Source: Dehalococcoidia bacterium UBA6495 (GTDB lineage: Bacteria > Chloroflexota > Dehalococcoidia > Lucifugimonadales > UBA826). Taken from it: a stretch of DNA of 15,709 bases. The stretch spans positions 23,545 to 39,253 of the forward strand of contig DJMH01000114.1 in the NCBI GenBank assembly GCA_002435305.1, written 5' to 3'. Positions 7,788 to 14,135 of this stretch are shown here, one piece after another. Every line of letters starts with the position of its first letter. Within the stretch, counting starts at the first letter, position 1. The notes under the pieces are model-generated. The model did no database searches and had not been told where the DNA came from. It saw nothing but the letters and a program-made list of their open reading frames with translations. Made by a program: the position numbers and the translations under genes.

Positions 7788-9308
7788 TCAGTGATTAAAA
7801 TGCCTTATCCCGGTAAACATCATAGATATGGAATGATCATTTGCTGCCTCTATCACTTCTTCATCTCTTATGGACCCACCAGGTTGAATGATAGCTGTAA
7901 TTCCACCTTTGGCGGCCAATTCCACATTATCGGCAAATGGCATAAAGGCATCAGAAGCCAGAGATGAGCCAATGGATCTATCTCCCGAAATTCTCAATGC
8001 GAGATGCACACTAACAAGCCTATTCGGTTGGCCTGCTCCCATTCCCACTAATGTGTTGTCTTTAGCCAACACTATGGTATTGGATTTAATGTGCCGCAAA
8101 CAGCTCCATGCAAATTCAAGGTCGTTCCATTCAGTTTCGGTTGGATGCCTATCAGTAACAACTTTCCATGTGGAAGGGTCCTCCTGAATCCGATCGGATG
8201 TTTGAATTAACATACCCCCACTTATCGTCAAAACCTCCAGGTTTGAAAACGGTCCAGAATGATTGCTGGCTTTAAGAACACGAGTTCTTTTCCTTTTCCT
8301 CAGAATATCCAAGGCATCCACTTCATAGTCAGGAGCAACTATTATATCGAACAAAACTCCACGCATTACCTCGGCTGTCTTTTTTGTCACCACGGTATTA
8401 AATCCAACTATTCCTCCATAAGCAGAAATAGAATCGCCTTGAAAGGCGCCTTCATAGGCAGAGGGTTGGTCATCGTCTACTGAAATGCCACACGGATTCG
8501 TATGTTTCACGACGACGCAAGCTGTCTTATTGAAACTTGTTACCGTTGTCCATGCGGCATCTGCATCTAAATAATTCGTATATGACATCGGTAATCCATG
8601 GAGCTGTTCAGCCTGTACGATTCCCCCTTCACCTAATGTGTCCCGATATAAAACAGCATCTTGGTGAGGATTCTCCCCATATCTAAGATCAGTTACCTTA
8701 TTAAGCCCAATTGACAATTCGGTAGATTCCAAGGGGGCTTCGCTCAGCCAAGTTGATATTGCGGTATCGTACAAAGCCACATGTTGGAAAGCTTTTTGAG
8801 CTAACTTTTTCCTTTCATCCTTGGTGAAACTTTGTCCACAAGAGATCTTCTCAGCGACCCAACCATAATCAGATGGCTCTACGATAACCAAGACATCGGG
8901 AAAATTTTTGGCAGCCGACCGAATCATTGTTGGCCCCCCTATATCTATATTTTCCAATGCCTCAGACAATGAAACATCTTCTTTTTTCACTGTATCGACA
9001 AAGGGATATAAATTGGCTACCACTACGTCTATTTCAGATATCCCATGTGCTTCTATTTCTTCTAGATGGTCAGGAATGTCACGTCTTGCCAAAATTCCAC
9101 CATGGACTTTCGGGTGCAATGTCTTCACCCTTCCATTCAATATCTCCGGTGAACCAGTAAGGTCTGATATCTTCTGCACTGGAACGCCGGCTTTCTTAAG
9201 AGAGTTGTAAGTGCCTCCTGTACTTATAATTTCGTATCCAGCTTCACTAAGAGAACTTCCCAGAAGTTCTATCTCTTCTTTGTTATAGACACTTAATAAA
9301 GCTTTCAT
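7788..9308 (-). CDS. purH: Bifunctional AICAR transformylase/IMP cyclohydrolase
   Basis: PurH performs the last two steps of de novo purine synthesis, formylating AICAR with 10-formyl-THF and closing the ring to IMP. The 506-residue protein has the usual two-domain layout. An N-terminal MGS-like cyclohydrolase domain (about 1-130) contains ISTGGTYNSL and RVKTLHPKVHGG (60-71). The transformylase domain contains LRYGENPHQ (209-217), the catalytic KHTNPCG (269-275), SAYGGIVGFN (296-305) and the C-terminal IQPGGSIRDEE and GIRHFNH motifs. The ATG at 9308 follows an AAAGGG Shine-Dalgarno sequence and lies 22 nt after purM. A 19-nt palindrome (8-bp arms, 3-nt centre) lies at 9252-9270, near the start of the gene. 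The length and motifs indicate a fully functional enzyme. Confidence 0.98.
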   Translation of the reverse strand: MKALLSVYNKEEIELLGSSLSEAGYEIISTGGTYNSLKKAGVPVQKISDLTGSPEILNGRVKTLHPKVHGGILARRDIPDHLEEIEAHGISEIDVVVANLYPFVDTVKKEDVSLSEALENIDIGGPTMIRSAAKNFPDVLVIVEPSDYGWVAEKISCGQSFTKDERKKLAQKAFQHVALYDTAISTWLSEAPLESTELSIGLNKVTDLRYGENPHQDAVLYRDTLGEGGIVQAEQLHGLPMSYTNYLDADAAWTTVTSFNKTACVVVKHTNPCGISVDDDQPSAYEGAFQGDSISAYGGIVGFNTVVTKKTAEVMRGVLFDIIVAPDYEVDALDILRKRKRTRVLKASNHSGPFSNLEVLTISGGMLIQTSDRIQEDPSTWKVVTDRHPTETEWNDLEFAWSCLRHIKSNTIVLAKDNTLVGMGAGQPNRLVSVHLALRISGDRSIGSSLASDAFMPFADNVELAAKGGITAIIQPGGSIRDEEVIEAANDHSISMMFTGIRHFNH

Positions 9309-9330
9309 AAACCCTTTCTGGCTTTGCTAA

Positions 9331-10365
9331 TCATCTTTTATTTTCTATTTTGACCCTATTATTAGAACTCTTCTGCTTTAATTCCCCTACTAATATTGCA
9401 TCAGGAATATTCTTTAAAATCCTGGAAGCATTTTCCGGAGCACAAACAATCACCATTCCTAAACCCATATTAAAAACTCTATACATCTCATTAGAATCAA
9501 TCGATCCAGTTTTTCTGATAAATTCAAATACAGCTGGAACATCCCACAGAGAAGCATCGAATTGAGCTTCTAAGCCAGTTGGCAAAATTCTCGGCATATT
9601 CTCATACAATCCACCGCCAGTGATATGTGCTATTCCTTTTGAATCGGAAAAGACTAGTTTCAAATCATGATAGTAGGAAGGATGTGGCTTCAAAAGTACC
9701 TCCCCTAAGGTTTCTCCAGATTCATTTAATTGTTGCTTGAGAATCCCCAAATCATTTTTCAAGTTAAAAACATATCGTACTAAAGAGTATCCGTTGGTAT
9801 GCAGACCATTTGATGGAAGACCTATGAGTAAATCACCTTCGCTAATGGTGTCCAATGGATTTAGCATTTGATCTGCCTCTACGGCACCAACAACAAAACC
9901 AGAAACATCAAATTTGCCCTCTTTAAAAACCCCCGGCATTTCAGAAGTTTCTCCCCCAATAAGAGCACACCCCACATTTTTGCACGCTTCAGAGATACCA
10001 GTAACAATACTTTCCACTACCTCCGGAACCAGCTTCGATGTCGCAATATAGTCAAGAAAAAACAATGGCTCTGCACCAACTACAATGAGGTCATTCACAC
10101 AAGCATTAACTAGGTCTTCCCCGACATGGCTATAATCACCGACCATTCCTGCCACCAACAGTTTCGTACCTACAGGATCTGTACTACTGACCAAAACAGG
10201 GTCACGATAACCGGAAATTTTATACATCGCTCCAAAGCCACCGACTCCACCCAAAACATTAGGAGTATATGTTTTATCGGCTAAATCTTTTATCCGTTCT
10301 TTGATTTTTTCTGACGCCAGCAGATCAACCCCAGCTGATTCGTAAGTAATCTTGTTGTCTTTCAT
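9331..10365 (-). CDS. purM: Phosphoribosylformylglycinamidine cyclo-ligase (AIR synthetase)
   Basis: PurM closes FGAM to AIR using ATP, the fifth step of purine synthesis. The 344-residue protein has family landmarks in order: the glycine-rich GGVGGFGAMY (39-48), STDPVGTK (61-68, usually GTDGVGTK), GEDLVNACVNDL (82-93), GAEPLFFLDY (97-106), GGETSEMPG (137-145), LPSNGLHTNGYSLVR, HITGGGLYENMPR, and the C-terminal MYRVFNMGLGM. The ATG at 10365 has a short AAGG upstream. It lies between purN, 24 nt upstream, and purH, 22 nt downstream, on one transcript. PurN provides the formyl group two steps before PurM acts; the intervening FGAM synthetase (purL/Q/S) is not in this window. No unusual features besides the STDP variation. 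Confidence 0.98.
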   Translation of the reverse strand: MKDNKITYESAGVDLLASEKIKERIKDLADKTYTPNVLGGVGGFGAMYKISGYRDPVLVSSTDPVGTKLLVAGMVGDYSHVGEDLVNACVNDLIVVGAEPLFFLDYIATSKLVPEVVESIVTGISEACKNVGCALIGGETSEMPGVFKEGKFDVSGFVVGAVEADQMLNPLDTISEGDLLIGLPSNGLHTNGYSLVRYVFNLKNDLGILKQQLNESGETLGEVLLKPHPSYYHDLKLVFSDSKGIAHITGGGLYENMPRILPTGLEAQFDASLWDVPAVFEFIRKTGSIDSNEMYRVFNMGLGMVIVCAPENASRILKNIPDAILVGELKQKSSNNRVKIENKR

Positions 10366-10389
10366 GACCTTATGGTAGTTAGAACTGTT

Positions 10390-11019
10390 TTAATGACCAG
10401 CATTGTCCAAATCAATTTCTCCCTTCTGAATTTTATTTAGTGTGGTTACCCAGAATCTATGCTCATGCTTTTGAACCTTCTTTTTCACAAACTCGACGCC
10501 TTCGGCAGAATCAACAGCTATTGTTTTTTGACTAATGATCGGACCGTGATCATAATGCTCATCCACTAGGTGTATCGAGATCCCTGTTTCCGTTGATTTC
10601 GCTTTAACTACAGCTTTATGCACACGATCGCCATACATTCCCTTGCCACCGTATTTAGGCAATAAAGCCGGGTGGCTATTGATAACTCTATTGTGGAAGG
10701 TTCTCAACACAGACGGTCCGATTTTTTTCATATATCCAGCCAAAATTATTAAATCCACACTATATTTTTTCAAAATATTTTTAATAGCAACATCTAAGTC
10801 TCCATCATCAGAATGGGTGCTAGAACTCAAATGGTATGCTGGTATACCTGACTTTCTGGCTCTTCGCATAGCCAATGACCCCGAATTATTACTCACCACC
10901 ACCGCCACGTTTGCCTTTAATGATCCATTGTCACAAGCGTCCATTATGGCTTGAAGGTTTGATCCTCCATGGGAGGCTAAAATTCCCAGAGAGATGCTTT
11001 CAGCATCCAGATCATTCAA
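10390..11019 (-). CDS. purN: Phosphoribosylglycinamide formyltransferase (10-formyl-THF dependent)
   Basis: PurN transfers a formyl group from 10-formyl-tetrahydrofolate to GAR. The 209-residue product has SHGGSNLQAI (16-25), LAGYMKKIGP (93-102), the catalytic Asn and His in INSHPALLP (N114, H116) and the catalytic Asp in YDHGPIISQ (D157). After LLPKY it carries GGKGMYGDRVHKAV (124-137) where E. coli has PGLHTHRQAL. This GGKGMYG variant is a recognised branch of the family. The start appears to be TTG at 11019, the only plausible initiator before the Rossmann strand, with a weak AGG about 8-10 nt upstream. The nearby ATG at 11016 is out of frame. It sits 16 nt after purF and 24 nt before purM. 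Identification is secure and the start moderately so. Confidence 0.95.
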   Translation of the reverse strand: MNDLDAESISLGILASHGGSNLQAIMDACDNGSLKANVAVVVSNNSGSLAMRRARKSGIPAYHLSSSTHSDDGDLDVAIKNILKKYSVDLIILAGYMKKIGPSVLRTFHNRVINSHPALLPKYGGKGMYGDRVHKAVVKAKSTETGISIHLVDEHYDHGPIISQKTIAVDSAEGVEFVKKKVQKHEHRFWVTTLNKIQKGEIDLDNAGH

Positions 11020-11035
11020 TAGTTAGTACCTATTT

Positions 11036-12421
11036 TTACGTTTCTAAAACTAGTTTATCCATTTCGAGTTGAACTGGTATCGGGTATGTACCAGTAAAAC
11101 AGCCCATGCAGTATTCGCTTCTTTTTCCAGACACGGACCTCAACAAACCCTCTTCGCTTAAAAAGCCTAACGAATCAGCCCCGATTATTTCCCTTATTTC
11201 ATCGACTGAATTACTACTAGCTAAAAGCTCTGATTTGGTAGCCATATCCACACCGAAATGGCAGGGAGAAACTATTGGTGGAGCACAGATGCGTAAATGA
11301 ATCTCTTTAGCACCACCTTTCCTTAGAAGGTTGACTACATGTGGCGTGGTAGTTCCCCTAACGATGCTGTCATCCACCACAATTACTCTTTTGCCTTTTA
11401 ATATCTGTGGAAGCAAATTTAATTTTCTTCTAACTCCCAGTTCTCTTAGCCTCTGGTCAGGTAAAATAAACGTTCTTCCTACATATCGATTTTTCACCAG
11501 ACCTTCTGTAAAAGGAATACCCGATTCCTGTGAATATCCAACAGCCGAAGCCGTGGCAGAATCTGGGACCCCAATTACTAAATCTGCTTCAACCGGGTAT
11601 TCTTTCGCAAGTTGTGCGCCCATGGCTAATCTCGCACTGTAAACCAATTGACCATCCAATAGAGAATCTGGTCTGGAAAAATAAATATGTTCAAAGATAC
11701 ATCTCCCAAAAACCCCATCCCTAGGTTTTTTATAAATAGATGTGAGTCCATTATCATCTATCAAAACTGCCTCTCCCGGTTCCACCTCCCTAACGAATTC
11801 AGCACCGATATGATCGAGGGCACATGATTCAGAGGCCAAGACCCACCCAGAATTTAATTTGCCTATGCAAAGGGGCCTAACACCAAGAGGATCCCTAACA
11901 CCTAAAACTTCTTGGTTGGTCATAATAACAAGGGAATAAGCGCCTTGTAATCTACGCATAATGTATGCAATCCTGTCAGACCAATTTTCGGCAGGCGCAT
12001 TTGCAATCAAATGAGCAATAATTTCAGAATCTCCAGAAGATTGGAATTGGATACCCCAATCTAATAACTCCTCCCGGAGATCCACGGCATTGATCACATT
12101 CCCATTATGAGCAAGAGAAATTTCAGTGCTAGTTCCCTTGCTTAGAATCGGTTGGGCGTTATTAATGTTGCTTGAGCCAGTTGTTGAATATCGGGTGTGG
12201 CCTATTCCTATGTGACCCGATAAATGGGATAAGTCATTTTCTTCAAAGGCTTGCGAGACAAGTCCCATTTCTGTATGCAATCTAATTCTACGTCCGTCGC
12301 TCGCTGATATCCCCGCACTCTCTTGGCCTCTATGCTGTAAGGCATATAATCCAAAAAATATCGAACGTGCAACATCTTCATCCCTAGCGTAAACCCCAAC
12401 TATCCCACACGCTTCTTTCAT
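11036..12421 (-). CDS. purF: Amidophosphoribosyltransferase, Fe-S cluster type
   Basis: PurF makes phosphoribosylamine from PRPP and glutamine, the committed and feedback-inhibited purine step. The 461-residue protein begins MKEACGIVGV. The nucleophilic cysteine is therefore C5, and a four-residue propeptide must be removed, as in Bacillus-type enzymes. The Ntn glutaminase domain shows LQHRGQESAG (28-37), GHTRYSTTG (74-82) and HNGNV (105-109). The transferase domain has GVPDS (284-288) and the PRPP loop VIVVDDSIVRGTT (346-358). Four cysteines (C241, C387, C438, C441, the last two in YCMGCFTG) correspond to the four [4Fe-4S] ligands of B. subtilis PurF, so an oxygen-sensitive cluster is expected. 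It is the first gene of the purFNMH run. A good promoter and a structured leader lie upstream, and the ATG abuts a hairpin that contains the Shine-Dalgarno bases. Confidence 0.97.
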   Translation of the reverse strand: MKEACGIVGVYARDEDVARSIFFGLYALQHRGQESAGISASDGRRIRLHTEMGLVSQAFEENDLSHLSGHIGIGHTRYSTTGSSNINNAQPILSKGTSTEISLAHNGNVINAVDLREELLDWGIQFQSSGDSEIIAHLIANAPAENWSDRIAYIMRRLQGAYSLVIMTNQEVLGVRDPLGVRPLCIGKLNSGWVLASESCALDHIGAEFVREVEPGEAVLIDDNGLTSIYKKPRDGVFGRCIFEHIYFSRPDSLLDGQLVYSARLAMGAQLAKEYPVEADLVIGVPDSATASAVGYSQESGIPFTEGLVKNRYVGRTFILPDQRLRELGVRRKLNLLPQILKGKRVIVVDDSIVRGTTTPHVVNLLRKGGAKEIHLRICAPPIVSPCHFGVDMATKSELLASSNSVDEIREIIGADSLGFLSEEGLLRSVSGKRSEYCMGCFTGTYPIPVQLEMDKLVLET

Positions 12422-12583
12422 GGTGTCGCCACCCGTCGAAGGAAATTCCTTCGAAACTAAGGGGTTAACCTCGGTATGGAAGCGGGACCGGCTGCCCTGT
12501 TCGATTACCTTTACTCCCTAGGAATGACGGTAGTAAACACCAAGACTCATCTCAATCCAAGCTACGACTACGACTACGACTAC
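12422..12583 (-). promoter_or_regulatory. Structured 5' leader of the purFNMH transcript
   Basis: From the predicted start site to the purF ATG there are about 160 nt with no credible long gene. Reading with the transcript, the leader starts inside a (TCGTAG)4 repeat. It then contains a possible 10-codon reading frame (ATG 12550 to TAG 12518, MSLGVYYRHS). It ends with two adjacent hairpins: a 19-nt palindrome (12436-12454), and GGTG-GCGA-CACC (12422-12433), a GNRA-type tetraloop whose 5' arm holds the likely Shine-Dalgarno bases and whose 3' arm touches the ATG. I do not recognise a known riboswitch class (purine, PRPP/ykkC, ZTP) in it. The layout would suit control of purF translation, which is inference. 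Confidence 0.45.
12436..12454. repeat. 19-nt palindrome upstream of purF
   Basis: TCGAAGGAAATTCCTTCGA reads the same on both strands except for its central base: 9-bp arms around a single A at 12445. It ends 15 nt before the purF ATG. It could be an RNA stem-loop of 8 bp with a 3-nt loop, or a protein operator in DNA. It lies well downstream of the predicted promoter, which favours an RNA or roadblock role over direct promoter occlusion. Confidence 0.85.
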
Positions 12584-12585
12584 GA
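12562..12585. repeat. Hexanucleotide tandem repeat (CTACGA)4
   Basis: Four exact copies of CTACGA lie immediately downstream, on the transcribed side, of the purF -10 element, so the transcript would start in or next to the array. Read as protein on the plus strand it gives a Tyr-Asp repeat in a 72-codon frame that looks non-coding. Copy-number change would alter leader length without moving the promoter elements. Confidence 0.9.
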
Positions 12586-12589
12586 CCGA

Positions 12590-12619
12590 ATTATACTGCT
12601 CAGTCCAATTCACGGTCAA
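12590..12619 (-). promoter_or_regulatory. Sigma70-type promoter of the purF operon
   Basis: On the minus strand, TTGACC (12619-12614) and a perfect TATAAT (12595-12590) are separated by 18 nt, close to the sigma70 consensus of 17. Transcription should start near 12583 and run into purF after a leader of about 160 nt. It is the best promoter match I found in the window and lies in the gap between the opine-dehydrogenase-like gene and purF, as expected for the start of the pur operon. Confidence 0.7.
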
Positions 12620-12669
12620 ACCAATTATTCGATGAGATTAACTGTTCTATTCACAAATAAAAATCTGCT

Positions 12670-12686
12670 GACAAATAAAATTTGTC
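12670..12686 (-). terminator. Weak AT-rich hairpin after the opine-dehydrogenase-like gene
   Basis: A perfect 7-bp inverted repeat (GACAAAT, 3-nt centre, ATTTGTC) lies 21-37 nt past the stop of the preceding minus-strand gene. The bases after it (around 12657-12665) read T-rich on that strand. The stem has only two G-C pairs, so as an intrinsic terminator it would be weak. It separates that transcript from the purF promoter 50 nt further on. Confidence 0.3.
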
Positions 12687-12706
12687 GATGCTAAAGATAT
12701 TCATTA

Positions 12707-13795
12707 TTAAGTGCCCGTCTGAAGATACTTCTGTAATTCTGAAATTGATAAATTTTCTATTCCAAAATCCTTTGGGCCCCTACCTTCATTCCTGTCTGCT
12801 CCCATCACTATATTACCAATTTGAACGAAGGAATCCATAACTGGACAGCTAACTCCATATTGATTACCAATTTTACTCCAAGCCGATATACCAAAAGGAA
12901 TGTCTTCTGAAAGCCACCTACTATCCAATGACCCTGGTGCTTTTAACCTAGTAAGCATATAACTACCATTGATAACTTCCCAAAGCTGACCTCTAGGCCC
13001 AAATCCTGCTTTATGAAAGGCCTCCGCGACCGGAATGAGGTCATAGCCTAAGGCTTTCCCGATGTTTCTCCTCTCTTGATCAACAGCCTCTATTGCTTTC
13101 GCCACTGATCCTGAGACTCCTTCCTCATAAAAATAAAATTCACCTCTAGAATACTCCACCCTACCAGCATTCATCAGAATCCCGGCAGGATGAACAACGG
13201 GATTCATAGCTGATAGGCCGCATTCTAAGGAATCAGAATATGTTGTAATCCCTGGAAAAAGTGGCTGTAACATGTCTTTTACATACGATGTGTCTGAGGA
13301 TGGAATAACTCCCATTCCCAACTTGGTCACTTCTCCCCAAATAATTGCACTCCCCTTAGATGTTTTTCTGCAAACATACGGGGCTGTGTCGACTTCTGCT
13401 ACAGTCATATTGAAAGCTCCGAATTCTGAGGCTAATACTTTCCATTCTAATGAACCGATGGTGCCTGGCATAATAACTACAGTGTGATCCTCAGTGAGGT
13501 ATGGGCCACACAATTCAGCAAAGGGTTTGTGAGCGTACGCAGGTACTATAAGCAACAGCAAATCGGAAAATGCCAAAGCTTCAAGGGGATCCAATGTGAT
13601 TTTATCAATCGCAGCTGGTCCCGTTTCTAAGACACCTTCTAAATTTATAGTTTTGGTCACCATTATTTCCGAAATTGATTCTGTGAAATCTGGGTGTTCC
13701 AGTAAACATATAGAATTACCCATATGAGCTAGTCGGGCCGCTACGGAAAATGCAGTGTTTCCGGCTCCTAATATTGTGACTCTTCTTCCTACCAT
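12707..13795 (-). CDS. NAD(P)-dependent octopine/opine dehydrogenase family protein
   Basis: A 362-residue member of the octopine/nopaline dehydrogenase family. These enzymes reductively condense an amino acid with a 2-oxo acid, or run the reverse oxidation. An N-terminal Rossmann domain carries RVTILGAGNTAFSVAA (5-20). The family signature NPVVHPAGILMNAGRVE (198-214) holds the presumed catalytic H202, and DSRWLSEDIPFG holds R293 and D298. Order and spacing match the His/Arg/Asp set I recall from Arthrobacter CENDH. I chose ATG 13795 because AGAAGGA (13801-13807) precedes it by 5 nt. An ATG at 13810 would add MRRNA but lacks a Shine-Dalgarno sequence. It follows the zinc-ribbon gene by a short gap on the same strand. 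Substrates cannot be inferred, and ketopantoate-reductase-like reactions remain possible. Confidence 0.85.
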   Translation of the reverse strand: MVGRRVTILGAGNTAFSVAARLAHMGNSICLLEHPDFTESISEIMVTKTINLEGVLETGPAAIDKITLDPLEALAFSDLLLLIVPAYAHKPFAELCGPYLTEDHTVVIMPGTIGSLEWKVLASEFGAFNMTVAEVDTAPYVCRKTSKGSAIIWGEVTKLGMGVIPSSDTSYVKDMLQPLFPGITTYSDSLECGLSAMNPVVHPAGILMNAGRVEYSRGEFYFYEEGVSGSVAKAIEAVDQERRNIGKALGYDLIPVAEAFHKAGFGPRGQLWEVINGSYMLTRLKAPGSLDSRWLSEDIPFGISAWSKIGNQYGVSCPVMDSFVQIGNIVMGADRNEGRGPKDFGIENLSISELQKYLQTGT

Positions 13796-13833
13796 AGCAT
13801 TCCTTCTCATACCAGCAACTTTTGAAAAATTCC

Positions 13834-14061
13834 TTATCCCCCTAAAAATAGATCCAATATGTTTCCTGCACCTCGGCTGCGTCTCTTAAAAAATTCAGTA
13901 TATCCACAAGTGTCACAAGTTATATGAGCGAATTTTTGATTTTGAAGGTCCAAAAATCTCGATAACCCCGAACCTGTAGTCCTAATTTCACCTGTCTCAT
14001 ATGAACTATTTAAACATTTTGGACACTCAAAATGTTTAATGTTTTCCGGCTCGTTAGACAT
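13834..14061 (-). CDS. Small zinc-ribbon protein (zinc_ribbon_13/DUF2082-like)
   Basis: A 75-residue protein with a single treble-clef or zinc-ribbon unit: CPKC (C13, C16) and CDTCG (C49, C52). Between them are the family's GEIRTTGSGLSRFLDLQNQKF (24-44) and after them YTEFFKRRS and the closing GAGNILDLFLGG. These segments match the predicted nucleic-acid-binding Zn-ribbon family known as DUF2082, found in Firmicutes, Chloroflexota and others, whose function is unknown. The ATG at 14061 follows a good GGAAGG Shine-Dalgarno sequence. It sits between the large membrane protein (74-nt gap) and the opine-dehydrogenase-like gene, probably on one transcript, although the 74-nt gap could hold a separate promoter. 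The family is clear; the role is not. Confidence 0.88.
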   Translation of the reverse strand: MSNEPENIKHFECPKCLNSSYETGEIRTTGSGLSRFLDLQNQKFAHITCDTCGYTEFFKRRSRGAGNILDLFLGG

Positions 14062-14135
14062 GAATTACCTTCCTATAAATCGTTGGCCTATAAAAAATTT
14101 ACCGTATTTTTTTTCATTTTACTGTCGTAACAATA

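Noticed and set aside
12422..12583. Known purine, PRPP (ykkC-type) or ZTP riboswitch in the purF leader
   Set aside because: The conserved core motifs of these classes as I know them are not visible, so I only report the leader as structured.
12476..12694. 72-codon plus-strand reading frame with a Tyr-Asp repeat between purF and the opine-dehydrogenase-like gene
   Set aside because: It overlaps the purF promoter and leader, has no good Shine-Dalgarno sequence, and its Tyr-Asp run comes from the CTACGA repeat. The remainder has no protein-like pattern I recognise.
14072..14094. 8-bp direct repeat CCTATAAA upstream of the zinc-ribbon gene
   Set aside because: Two short copies 15 nt apart in AT-rich intergenic DNA are easily due to chance, and they do not coincide with a recognisable promoter or operator.
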